A stretch of DNA of 16,239 bases, taken from positions 1-16,239 of the forward strand of contig CAKSJU010000045.1 in assembly GCA_934463455.1 (NCBI GenBank), read 5' to 3'. A program made the position numbers and the translations under genes. This DNA comes from an uncultured Clostridia bacterium. Its GTDB lineage: Bacteria > Bacillota > Clostridia > UBA1381. Shown one piece after another: positions 8,249-14,805 of this stretch. Each line of letters begins with the position of its first letter. Positions within the stretch are counted from its first letter, which is position 1. Below the pieces are notes generated by a model. It made no database searches. It had not been told where the DNA came from and was given only the letters and a program-made list of their open reading frames with translations.

Positions 8249-8563
8249 TCAGACGATTCCGATAATTTCATCGCAAATTTTATTTACCCATTCGTCTTTT
8301 TTTCCTTTGCATACGGAGTCGAGTTCTTCTTCTGCTTTTTGATATTTAAGCTTCAGCTCCGAAATTTTTTTTTCGGCATAATCCTGCTCTGAATTTTTTA
8401 TGGTATCGTATTTTTTTTCAACTCTTTCTTTTATATCGTTGTGAATGTTCTCGACATCAACATCGATATTACTCTTCAGATTGGCTTTTAGTCTTTGAGC
8501 ATCAAAAACAATTGCCTGAGCTTGATCTTCAATTTGTATTAACCTGTTAATTATATTTTCCAT
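8249..8563 (-). CDS. ntpF: V/A-type ATPase subunit H/G (peripheral stalk coiled coil)
   Basis: This is a 104-residue, highly charged helical protein (Glu, Lys, Asp and Gln rich) that looks like one continuous coiled coil over about residues 3-92. It is the expected form of the small peripheral-stalk subunit called H, G, AhaH or NtpF, the partner of E. Sequence conservation in this family is poor, so the call leans on length, coiled-coil character and its position as first ATPase gene, exactly where Enterococcus ntpF and the archaeal ahaH lie. ATG at 8561-8563 follows a strong AAGGAGG at 9 nt. It lies 56 bp after the UPF0210 gene, the second-longest gap in the minus-strand block. Confidence 0.8.
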   Translation of the reverse strand: MENIINRLIQIEDQAQAIVFDAQRLKANLKSNIDVDVENIHNDIKERVEKKYDTIKNSEQDYAEKKISELKLKYQKAEEELDSVCKGKKDEWVNKICDEIIGIV

Positions 8564-8619
8564 AATCTCAAGCCTCCTTGATAAAAATTCGATTTAACTG
8601 ATTGTAAAATTCGGCTGCG

Positions 8620-9987
8620 TTAGTTTTTCAAGCTTTGGAGCGGAGCGGGTATTCTTCCTCCGCGGTTTATAAATTCCTCGCTGCTTAACGATTTAACCGC
8701 CATGACCGGACCGCTTCCCAAAAGTCCGCCGAATTCGACGGTGTCACCGACTTTTTTGCCGGGAGCCGGTATTATTCTTACTGCGGTGGTTTTTGTATTA
8801 ACCATTCCGATTGCGGCTTCGTCCGCTATGATTGCGGATATTGTTGAAGCACTTGTATCTCCGGGAATAACTATCATATCAAGTCCCACGGAGCATACAC
8901 ATGTCATTGCTTCAAGCTTTTCAAGCTGAAGAACTCCGCTTTTTGCCGCTCTTATCATACCGGCGTCCTCACTTACCGGAATAAACGCTCCCGAAAGTCC
9001 GCCGACATACGAGGAAGCCATTACGCCGCCTTTTTTCACCGCGTCGTTGAGAATTGCAAGTGCGGCGGTTGTTCCGTGAGTTCCGCACATTTCAAGTCCC
9101 ATTTCTTCAAGAATGTAAGCCACGCTGTCACCGATTGCGGGAGTGGGGGCAAGTGATAAGTCCACAATTCCGAACGGGACGTTAAGCCTTTTTGAAGCTT
9201 CCTTTGCAACAAGCTGACCCATTCTGGTAATTTTAAAAGCAGTATTTTTTATTGTTTCCGCAACCACTCCGAGAGGCTCGCCTTTCACCTTTTCCAAAGC
9301 ACATTTAACAACCCCCGGACCGCTTACGCCCACATTGATGACACATTCGCCTTCACCTTCTCCGTGAAAAGCTCCCGCCATAAACGGATTGTCCTCAACC
9401 GCGTTGCAGAAAACAACAAGCTTTGCGCATGCAAATCCGCCGGAAGAAGCGGTTAGAGCCGCGGCGGATTTTATAACTTCGCCCATTTCTTTAACCGCGT
9501 CCATATTTATTCCCGCACGGGTTGAGCCTACGTTTACGCTTGAGCAGACAATATCCGTAGCAGCAAGTGCTTCGGGAATTGATTTAATCAAAAGCATTTC
9601 GCCTTTTGTGACGCCTTTGTGTACCAATGCGGAATATCCGCCGATGAAATTTACTCCGACATGCTTTGCGGCTTTATCAAGAGTTTTTGCAAGTTTTACG
9701 CAATCCGCAATTGTCGGATCTTCAAGAGCGTCAACAATTGTTGATATGGGAGTAACGGAAATTCTTTTGTTTATGATAGGTATTCCGAATTGTTCTTCTA
9801 TGTCCTCACCCGTTTTAACAAGGTCTTTTGCGTAAGATGTTATTTTATTGAATATTTTTTCACATGCCTTGTCAACATCGGGGTCGGCACAGCTTTTTAA
9901 GGAAATTCCCATTGTAATTGTTCTTATGTCAAGATTTTCCTTGTCAATCATATTGATTGTTTCAAGTATCTCAAAAGGATTTATCAT
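8620..9987 (-). CDS. UPF0210 / PFL family protein (DUF711), function unknown
   Basis: This is a 455-residue cytosolic protein of the UPF0210 (DUF711) family, called 'PFL family' from a loose likeness to pyruvate formate-lyase; no glycyl-radical loop is visible, so no such activity is claimed. Conserved stretches visible are GFIGGYSALVHKG (about 114-125), GAFHGEGEGECVINVGVSGPG (about 205-225), CGTHGTTAALAILNDAVKKGG (301-321) and the ending NRGGRIPAPLQSLKN, all hallmarks of this family. Full length. ATG at 9987 follows AAAGGAGGGG. It is 14 bp behind the ACT-domain gene, the partner found next to it in many Firmicutes and archaea; the ACT protein may sense a ligand and act on it (inference). Its biochemical role is not established as far as I know. 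Confidence 0.93.
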   Translation of the reverse strand: MINPFEILETINMIDKENLDIRTITMGISLKSCADPDVDKACEKIFNKITSYAKDLVKTGEDIEEQFGIPIINKRISVTPISTIVDALEDPTIADCVKLAKTLDKAAKHVGVNFIGGYSALVHKGVTKGEMLLIKSIPEALAATDIVCSSVNVGSTRAGINMDAVKEMGEVIKSAAALTASSGGFACAKLVVFCNAVEDNPFMAGAFHGEGEGECVINVGVSGPGVVKCALEKVKGEPLGVVAETIKNTAFKITRMGQLVAKEASKRLNVPFGIVDLSLAPTPAIGDSVAYILEEMGLEMCGTHGTTAALAILNDAVKKGGVMASSYVGGLSGAFIPVSEDAGMIRAAKSGVLQLEKLEAMTCVCSVGLDMIVIPGDTSASTISAIIADEAAIGMVNTKTTAVRIIPAPGKKVGDTVEFGGLLGSGPVMAVKSLSSEEFINRGGRIPAPLQSLKN

Positions 9988-10001
9988 TGGAATCCCCTCC
10001 T

Positions 10002-10265
10002 TTATATACGGTGCATTGAGGAGAAAAGCTCCTCGTTTTGCAGATGTATTGTAACGCCTATTTTTTCGGCAACATCATCAAGCTTCTCAGAAATTGCTTT
10101 TACGGTATGTTTTGACATGTCGACAAGCATAACCATTGTGAATATGTCCTGCATTATAGTTTGCGAAATATCAAGAATATTTATGTCATTCTCGTATAAA
10201 ACATTGCTCACTCTTGCAATTATTCCTGTCTTGTCTTTTCCGATAACTGTTATAACGGCTTTCAT
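10002..10265 (-). CDS. ACT domain protein, UPF0237 family
   Basis: This 87-residue protein is a single ACT domain with nothing attached. It opens with KAVITVIGKDKTGIIARVSN, carrying the G-x-D-x-x-G-I-x-A ligand-loop signature at about residues 9-17, and continues with LYENDINILDIS and TMVMLVDMS, the beta-alpha-beta-beta order of ACT domains. ACT domains bind amino acids or similar small molecules. It belongs to the UPF0237 group, which is encoded directly before UPF0210 genes, as here (14-bp gap), and is probably a regulatory partner. ATG at 10265 is preceded by AAGGAGA at good spacing. It is the first gene of the minus-strand block, so its upstream region is the likely main promoter for UPF0210 and possibly the ATPase. 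Confidence 0.93.
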   Translation of the reverse strand: MKAVITVIGKDKTGIIARVSNVLYENDINILDISQTIMQDIFTMVMLVDMSKHTVKAISEKLDDVAEKIGVTIHLQNEELFSSMHRI

Positions 10266-10313
10266 ACTTTTTCTCCTTAAAATTTTATTATATATTTATT
10301 AATATTTTTAAAT

Positions 10314-10343
10314 ATAATAATACTATTTTTTAAAAAAATCCAA
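10314..10343 (-). promoter_or_regulatory. Weak candidate promoter for the ACT/UPF0210(/V-ATPase) block
   Basis: On the minus strand, TTGGAT (10343-10338) and TATTAT (10319-10314) are 18 bp apart, about 50 bp upstream of the ACT-gene ATG. The -10 differs from consensus at one base and the -35 at two. The neighbourhood is very AT-rich, so -10-like hexamers are common (TATAAT also occurs at 10292-10287 but without a -35 at the right distance). This is the best candidate I could find, but it is not firm. Confidence 0.3.
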
Positions 10344-10483
10344 CGCCAAATCAGACAATATTCGGATAAAAATAAAGTAAAATCAGAAAGTACGCACAAA
10401 TAATTTTGAATTTATTTGATTTACTCTCAATATCTTTAAAATACTTTGCTTTTTATCAAAATATTGTATAATATGGATAAAAT

Positions 10484-10501
10484 TTGATATTAAATTCACA
10501 A
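10484..10501. promoter_or_regulatory. Weak Rex-like half-operator in the divergent region
   Basis: TTGATATTAAATTCACAA has a perfect right half (TTCACAA) and a 5/7 left half against the Rex pattern TTGTKAA-N4-TTMACAA, with the correct 4-bp spacer. It lies about 37 bp upstream of the thioesterase -35 box. One imperfect half in AT-rich DNA is weak evidence; it is recorded because a much better match exists upstream of aconitase in the same window. Confidence 0.25.
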
Positions 10502-10510
10502 ACTTTTGGG

Positions 10511-10529
10511 AATTTTTTCGGCAAAAATT
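10511..10529. promoter_or_regulatory. Inverted repeat just upstream of the thioesterase promoter
   Basis: AATTTTT (10511-10517) and AAAAATT (10523-10529) are perfect 7-bp inverted arms around TCGGC, ending 9 bp before the -35 box. The position suits an operator or an A/T-rich UP element. It does not match the CodY pattern in spacing or centre, and no regulator can be named. Confidence 0.3.
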
Positions 10530-10538
10530 TGCGGTAAT

Positions 10539-10567
10539 TTGACAAATAAGCTAAAATGATGTATAAT
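10539..10567 (+). promoter_or_regulatory. Consensus sigma-A promoter of the thioesterase gene
   Basis: TTGACA at 10539-10544 and TATAAT at 10562-10567 match the housekeeping consensus at all 12 positions with the ideal 17-bp spacer. Transcription should start near 10573-10575, giving a leader of about 53 nt before the ATG at 10627. No riboswitch-like structure is apparent in that leader. Confidence 0.85.
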
Positions 10568-10626
10568 ATCCGAATGTAAAGCATAAAAAAGCATTTATTA
10601 AATTACGGAAAGGAAGCTTGTAGGCA

Positions 10627-11130
10627 ATGCGGGTTTTAAAGAAACAAAGAAACAGTAAAATGTGCATAATATGCGGCATGGACAATGAAAACGGAGTTAA
10701 GGCACAGTTTTATAATATGGAGGATAATTCGGTTATCTCGCCTTTTGAATATTCCGAGTCTCATCAAAGCTATCCGGGGCGTGTTCACGGCGGAATGATA
10801 ACGGCAATGCTGGATGAAGTGGGATTAAGAGCTATCTGGACAACCGAGGCGGATGTGTGGGGAGTTACGATGTCACTTGAGACAAAGTTCAGAAAACCTG
10901 TTCCGTACGGCGAAAAATTGTATGCCGTAGGAAAAGTCGTATCGTCAACGCACAGATTTATCAAAAGTAAAGCATATATTTATGACGGCGAGGGAAATAA
11001 CCTTGCCGAAGCGGATTTGAAATATATAAAGCTCTTGCCGGAAATGATTTCGGACAGCGACTGCCACGAGGAAATGCACTATTATGTTGAGGATGATGTC
11101 AAAGAGATAGACACTCCGTGGATTAAATAA
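10627..11130 (+). CDS. PaaI-like hotdog-fold thioesterase
   Basis: This is a 167-residue protein of the single-hotdog PaaI/YigI thioesterase type, which hydrolyse acyl- or aryl-CoA thioesters; the substrate cannot be told from sequence. The motif VHGGMITAMLDEVG (about 53-66) gives the hotdog HGG turn (54-56) and the acidic pair Asp63-Glu64 on the central helix. SLETKFRKPVPYGEKL (about 83-98) is the following strand pair. The N-terminus has MCIICGMDNENGV (Cys13, Cys16), like the C-x-x-C-G-x-x-N-x-x-G opening of a subset of these enzymes. The C-terminal 35 residues are acidic and lie beyond the fold. ATG at 10627 has GGAAAGG about 13 nt upstream, rather long; an in-frame TAG directly precedes the last upstream codon. 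It is monocistronic or convergent with the next gene, which its end overlaps by 8 bp. Confidence 0.85.
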   Translation: MRVLKKQRNSKMCIICGMDNENGVKAQFYNMEDNSVISPFEYSESHQSYPGRVHGGMITAMLDEVGLRAIWTTEADVWGVTMSLETKFRKPVPYGEKLYAVGKVVSSTHRFIKSKAYIYDGEGNNLAEADLKYIKLLPEMISDSDCHEEMHYYVEDDVKEIDTPWIK

Positions 11131-11407
11131 TATCGGTATGTACGCAGGCAAAATCGCGGCAAAGCAGTTTTATTATTTTTTTGTTTTCGTCGGAGGCGTT
11201 GTCGGTTAAAATCATAACCTCCGCTTGGGGATGCTCTGCCATGAGACTGCGTATAATACATTCGATATTATCATAATTGCCGGCGTTTATGACGATGAGC
11301 GAACTGCGGTGTCGCATGCGGATAAAATGCAGTAAACATTCAAAAACCGCTGCTGTAAGCAGAGTAAAAAGAACGGGAAGCAAACAAACGTAAAAGTTGT
11401 CATACAT
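11123..11407 (-). CDS. Small membrane-anchored protein with glycosyltransferase-like strand motif, function unknown
   Basis: I cannot assign a function. The 94-residue product has one hydrophobic segment (about 6-29), a basic stop (RMRHR), and then a soluble part reading LIVINAGNYDNIECIIRSL and AEVMILTDNASDENKKIIKLL. This strand-helix-strand resembles the first nucleotide-binding unit of family 2 glycosyltransferases (the D-x-x-S/A-x-D-x-T/N part), but the protein ends there, so no catalytic role is claimed. It probably sits in the membrane with the soluble part in the cytoplasm. The ATG at 11407 is chosen over 11413 because AGAGGTG lies 7 nt from it but only about 2 nt from the upstream ATG. 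Its last 8 bases overlap the convergent thioesterase gene. Protein-like composition and a good ribosome-binding site support it being real. Confidence 0.6.
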   Translation of the reverse strand: MYDNFYVCLLPVLFTLLTAAVFECLLHFIRMRHRSSLIVINAGNYDNIECIIRSLMAEHPQAEVMILTDNASDENKKIIKLLCRDFACVHTDII

Positions 11408-11515
11408 GAACATTCACCTCTTTGCATGTTGGATAATCATATTGTAAGAATATGCCGCAGACCGTCATTTTGTGAAAAATAACAAGAATTTTATGTAAAA
11501 CAGATAACTTTTTTT

Positions 11516-11533
11516 ATGTTAAGTATTTAACAC
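11516..11533. promoter_or_regulatory. Rex-like operator upstream of the aconitase promoter
   Basis: ATGTTAAGTATTTAACAC contains perfect 6-bp inverted arms TGTTAA (11517-11522) and TTAACA (11527-11532) around a 4-bp spacer. It matches the clostridial consensus for Rex, the NADH/NAD+-sensing repressor (TTGTTAA-N4-TTAACAA), at all positions but the two outermost. It ends 5 bp before the -35 box of the aconitase promoter. Rex itself is not encoded in the window; binding is inferred. Confidence 0.6.
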
Positions 11534-11538
11534 AGGCA

Positions 11539-11567
11539 TTGACAAAACGTTGTTTTTTTTGTACAAT
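11539..11567 (+). promoter_or_regulatory. Strong sigma-A promoter of the acn-icd(-asnS) block
   Basis: TTGACA (11539-11544) and TACAAT (11562-11567) with a 17-bp spacer containing a T8 run; 11 of 12 consensus bases. The start site should fall near 11573-11575, giving a leader of about 45 nt to the aconitase ATG at 11619. No equally good promoter is seen before icd or asnS, so this one may serve all three genes. Confidence 0.8.
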
Positions 11568-11618
11568 AATATATGTAGAAATAAATAAAAGTAAAGTACA
11601 GACCGGGAGGAATGAAAT

Positions 11619-13559
11619 ATGGGTATGACTTTGACAGAGAAAATTTTGTCCGCTCATTTGGCAGAAGGAAAAATGATAAAGGGCGAAGAGATAGGAATAA
11701 AGATTGACCAGACTTTAACTCAGGACGCAACCGGTACAATGGCATATCTTGAGTTTGAGGCAATGGGCGTGCCGAGAGTAAAGACGGAACGTTCGGTTGC
11801 ATATATTGACCATAACACGCTGCAAAGCGGATTTGAAAATGCGGATGATCACAGATTTATCGGTAGCGTGTGCAAAAAGCACGGAATATATTTTTCGCGT
11901 CCCGGTAACGGAATATGTCACCAGGTACACCTCGAAAGATTCGGAATTCCCGGAAAAACCCTGATAGGCTCGGACAGCCACACTCCGACCGGCGGCGGTC
12001 TCGGAATGATAGCTATAGGCGCAGGCGGCATGGATGTTGCTGTTGCAATGGGCGGAGGAACATACTACATAACCTGCCCGAAGGTTGTAAAGGTTGAGCT
12101 TACCGGAAAGTTAAGCCCGTGGGTTGCCGCAAAGGATGTTATTCTGGAAGTATTGAAGAGAATGTCGGTAAAAGGCGGCGTAGGTAAGGTTATAGAATAT
12201 ACCGGCGAAGGAGTTAAAACTCTTTCGGTACCGGAAAGAGCCACGATTACCAATATGGGCGCAGAGCTTGGAGCCACGACATCAATATTCCCGTCGGATG
12301 AAATAACAAGACAGTTTTTAAAAGCGCAGGACAGAGAAGAAGTATATACTCCGCTTGCTGCTGATGAAGACGCTGTTTATGATGAAGAGATTAAAATAAA
12401 TCTTTCACAGCTTGAGCCGCTGGCGGCATGTCCTCACTCTCCGGATAATGTTAAATCGATAAACGAAATAGGAGATTTGAAAATTGACCAGGTTTGCATA
12501 GGCTCTTGTACAAATTCATCACTTGCAGATATGATGAAAGTTGCGCATATTTTAAAAGGGAAAACAGTTCATCCCGATGTTTCGCTGTCGATTGCACCGG
12601 GTTCCAAGCAGGTTTTGAACATGCTTGCCGAAAACGGAGCTTTGGCGGATATGATAGCGGCGGGTGCAAGAATTTTGGAAAGTGCATGCGGACCTTGCAT
12701 AGGCATGGGTCAATCGCCCAATTCAAAGGGCATATCATTAAGAACATTTAACAGAAATTTTGAGGGGCGTTCCGGAACAAAGGATGCAAAGGTTTATCTT
12801 GTTTCGCCGGAAACAGCGGCTGCTTCGGCACTTGCTGGTGTACTTACAGACCCGAGAACACTCGGCGAAATGCCTGAAATTAAAATGCCCGAGCATTTTG
12901 ATATAAACGACAATATGGTTGTTCCTCCGATAGAGGAAGAGAAAATGAACACTGTTGAAGTGTTGAGAGGACCTAATATAAAGCCGTTCCCGATAGCAGA
13001 TCCGATGCCGGATTCGATTGAAGCAGGATGCAGCCTGAAAGTAGGCGATAATATAACAACCGACCATATTATGCCTGCGGGAGCAAAAATCCTGCCGCTG
13101 CGTTCGAATATTCCGGAAATTTCAAAGCATTGCTTTGCGGTATGCGACGACCAATTCCCGAAGCGTGCGCTTGAAATGGGAAAATCGGTTATTGTCGGCG
13201 GCTCAAATTACGGACAAGGCTCTTCAAGAGAGCATGCCGCGCTTGCTCCGCTTTACCTCGGAGTTAAAGCGGTTATAACAAAATCATTTGCCAGAATACA
13301 TATGGCAAATCTGATAAATGCCGGAATTATCCCGATGACCTTTGAAAATGAGGCGGATTATGACCTTATTGACCAAGGAGATGTTCTCGCAATCGAAAAT
13401 GTAAGAGAGCAAATTCGAAATGGAGACAGTATTAAGGTTGTAAACAAGACAAAAGGCTTTGAATTTAATGCAAAAACAAGCTTTTCACAGCGTCAGAAGG
13501 GTATGCTTTTGGCGGGAGGATTGCTGAATTATACAAAAAATATGAGTGCAAATAAATAA
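11619..13559 (+). CDS. acnA: Aconitate hydratase (aconitase)
   Basis: Aconitase isomerises citrate to isocitrate through cis-aconitate using a [4Fe-4S] cluster. The 646-residue product is the short form common in Clostridia and Aquifex-type bacteria (shorter than the roughly 900-residue AcnA). The large domain spans about 1-420, with cluster ligands Cys297 (GSCTNSS), Cys357 and Cys360 (ACGPCIG); the conserved GSDSHTPTGGG is at about 117-127. The swivel domain spans about 465-600, with the catalytic serine loop QGSSREHAALAP (Ser535/Ser536, Arg537) and the TTDHIMPAG substrate loop (about 480-488). All key residues are present. ATG at 11619 follows GGGAGG at 8 nt. LeuC is a relative, but LeuC has no fused swivel domain. 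It is 67 bp ahead of isocitrate dehydrogenase. Confidence 0.96.
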   Translation: MGMTLTEKILSAHLAEGKMIKGEEIGIKIDQTLTQDATGTMAYLEFEAMGVPRVKTERSVAYIDHNTLQSGFENADDHRFIGSVCKKHGIYFSRPGNGICHQVHLERFGIPGKTLIGSDSHTPTGGGLGMIAIGAGGMDVAVAMGGGTYYITCPKVVKVELTGKLSPWVAAKDVILEVLKRMSVKGGVGKVIEYTGEGVKTLSVPERATITNMGAELGATTSIFPSDEITRQFLKAQDREEVYTPLAADEDAVYDEEIKINLSQLEPLAACPHSPDNVKSINEIGDLKIDQVCIGSCTNSSLADMMKVAHILKGKTVHPDVSLSIAPGSKQVLNMLAENGALADMIAAGARILESACGPCIGMGQSPNSKGISLRTFNRNFEGRSGTKDAKVYLVSPETAAASALAGVLTDPRTLGEMPEIKMPEHFDINDNMVVPPIEEEKMNTVEVLRGPNIKPFPIADPMPDSIEAGCSLKVGDNITTDHIMPAGAKILPLRSNIPEISKHCFAVCDDQFPKRALEMGKSVIVGGSNYGQGSSREHAALAPLYLGVKAVITKSFARIHMANLINAGIIPMTFENEADYDLIDQGDVLAIENVREQIRNGDSIKVVNKTKGFEFNAKTSFSQRQKGMLLAGGLLNYTKNMSANK

Positions 13560-13595
13560 TAGTTAATTGTAAAATGTAAATTTTACAATTAGCTA
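13560..13595. repeat. 36-bp palindromic repeat, copy 1 (acn-icd gap)
   Basis: The left arm TAGTTAATTGTAAAA (13560-13574) and right arm TTTTACAATTAGCTA (13581-13595) pair at 14 of 15 positions, with the fifteenth a G-U wobble in RNA, around a 6-nt loop TGTAAA. It begins directly after the aconitase stop. There is no T tract after the stem, so it is not a standard terminator. A second copy of equal length lies in the next gap (14806-14841). Confidence 0.75.
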
Positions 13596-13626
13596 TACAA
13601 ATAAATAAAAAACGGAGGAAAAAACC

Positions 13627-14793
13627 ATGGCATATGATGCGGATATTCAAGCGGCGGTTGATAAATTTGCCGCTGTTCTGGAGGAACAAAAAAAGAGAAT
13701 TGCAAAGATGAAAGAAGAAAAGGATTTTATCGACTATTCAAAGCTCGATAAAATTGTAATAGGTGTTTGCGGCGGAGACGGAATAGGACCGGCAATAACT
13801 CACGAAGCACACAGAATACTTGAATTTTTGCTTGCTGATGAAGTGAAAAACAAAAAAGTTGAGTTTAAAGTAATAGACGGACTGACAATTGAAAACCGAG
13901 TAAAGGTAAACAAGCCTATTCCGGATGACGTTTTGGCAGAACTTAAAAAATGTCACGTAATCTTAAAGGGACCGACAACCACTCCGAGAGCGGGCGACCC
14001 GTGGCCGAATATTGAAAGTGCGAACGTTGCTATGCGAAAAGAGCTTGACCTTTTCGCGAACGTAAGACCCGTTAAAGTTCCGGAGCAGGGAATAGATTGG
14101 ACTTTTTACCGTGAGAATACAGAGGGCGGATATGCTGTCGGCTCCAAAGGCGTAAATGTAAATGATGATTTGGCGGTGGACTTTGTTGTAACAACCGAGG
14201 ACGGCTCGGAAAGAATTGCCCGCGCAGCATTTGAATATGCAAAGAAGAACGGCAAGACAAGAGTTACATGCGTAACAAAGGCTAACGTAATAAAAACTAC
14301 CGACGGTAAATTCTTAAAGATTTGCCAGGAGGTTGCAAAGGATTACCCCGGCATTGAGCTTGACGACTGGTACATCGACATTATGACAGCGAAATTGGTT
14401 GACCCGAAAAGAAGAACTCAGTTCCAGGTTGTTGTGCTGCCGAATTTGTACGGAGATATTATCACTGACGAAGCGGCGGAATTTCAAGGCGGCGTAGGTA
14501 CTGCGGGAAGCGCTAATATAGGTAAGCGATATGCGATGTTTGAAGCTATTCACGGCAGTGCCCCGAGAATGGTAAAAGAGGGAAGAGATAAATATGCGGA
14601 TCCTTGCTCGATTATAAGAGCGGCTGTTATGCTTCTTTCTCACATAGGCTACCAGAATAAAGCGGATAAGCTCGAAAAAGCTTTGGATAAATGTATGTAT
14701 GAAGAGAAAAAGCTTACAATAACAGGAAGAGATACCGGCTGTACCGGAGCGGAATTTGCGGATTATGTTATGGAAACTATAAAAACGCTCTGA
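13627..14793 (+). CDS. icd: Isocitrate dehydrogenase, NAD-type (isocitrate/isopropylmalate dehydrogenase family)
   Basis: This enzyme oxidatively decarboxylates isocitrate to 2-oxoglutarate. The 388-residue product carries GGDGIGPAI (49-57) and the substrate loop ESANVAMRKELDLFANVRP (130-148: Ser131, Asn133, Arg137, Arg147). It also has YRENTEGGYA (161-170), catalytic Lys218 in VTKAN, Asp251 in WYIDIM, and metal-binding Asp277/Asp281 in YGDIITDEAAE. Ser131 in the substrate loop favours isocitrate over isopropylmalate. In the cofactor pocket, HGSAPRM (309-315) puts Arg314-Met315 where NADP enzymes have Lys-Tyr and NAD enzymes usually Asp-Ile, so NAD use is likely but not certain. A helical N-terminal extension of about 40 residues precedes the fold. 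ATG at 13627 follows GGAGG; the gene pairs functionally with the aconitase upstream. Confidence 0.93.
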   Translation: MAYDADIQAAVDKFAAVLEEQKKRIAKMKEEKDFIDYSKLDKIVIGVCGGDGIGPAITHEAHRILEFLLADEVKNKKVEFKVIDGLTIENRVKVNKPIPDDVLAELKKCHVILKGPTTTPRAGDPWPNIESANVAMRKELDLFANVRPVKVPEQGIDWTFYRENTEGGYAVGSKGVNVNDDLAVDFVVTTEDGSERIARAAFEYAKKNGKTRVTCVTKANVIKTTDGKFLKICQEVAKDYPGIELDDWYIDIMTAKLVDPKRRTQFQVVVLPNLYGDIITDEAAEFQGGVGTAGSANIGKRYAMFEAIHGSAPRMVKEGRDKYADPCSIIRAAVMLLSHIGYQNKADKLEKALDKCMYEEKKLTITGRDTGCTGAEFADYVMETIKTL

Positions 14794-14805
14794 AATTAAA
14801 ATAAA

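Noticed and set aside
8566..8607. Separate minus-strand promoter for the V-ATPase genes (TTTACA ... TTTATC)
   Set aside because: The -35 is fair but the -10 matches poorly; not enough to claim over read-through from the ACT/UPF0210 genes.
8620..9987. Pyruvate formate-lyase activity for the 'PFL family' protein
   Set aside because: No glycyl-radical motif (RVxGY-like) and no Cys-Cys active site; the family name is historical.
10465..10472. TATAAT at 10467-10472 as another plus-strand promoter
   Set aside because: No acceptable -35 lies 16-18 bp upstream (CTTTGC/TTTGCT), and a perfect promoter lies about 95 bp downstream.
11470..11485. TTGTGAAAAATAACAA as a second Rex site upstream of aconitase
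   Set aside because: The half sites are two bases too close together (16 bp in all, whereas Rex operators span 18) and the right half does not match in register.
11541..11556. CcpA cre box around AACGTT in the aconitase promoter spacer
   Set aside because: The central CG does not sit at the right distance from the TG and CA ends of the cre pattern; only the inner 6 bp are symmetric.
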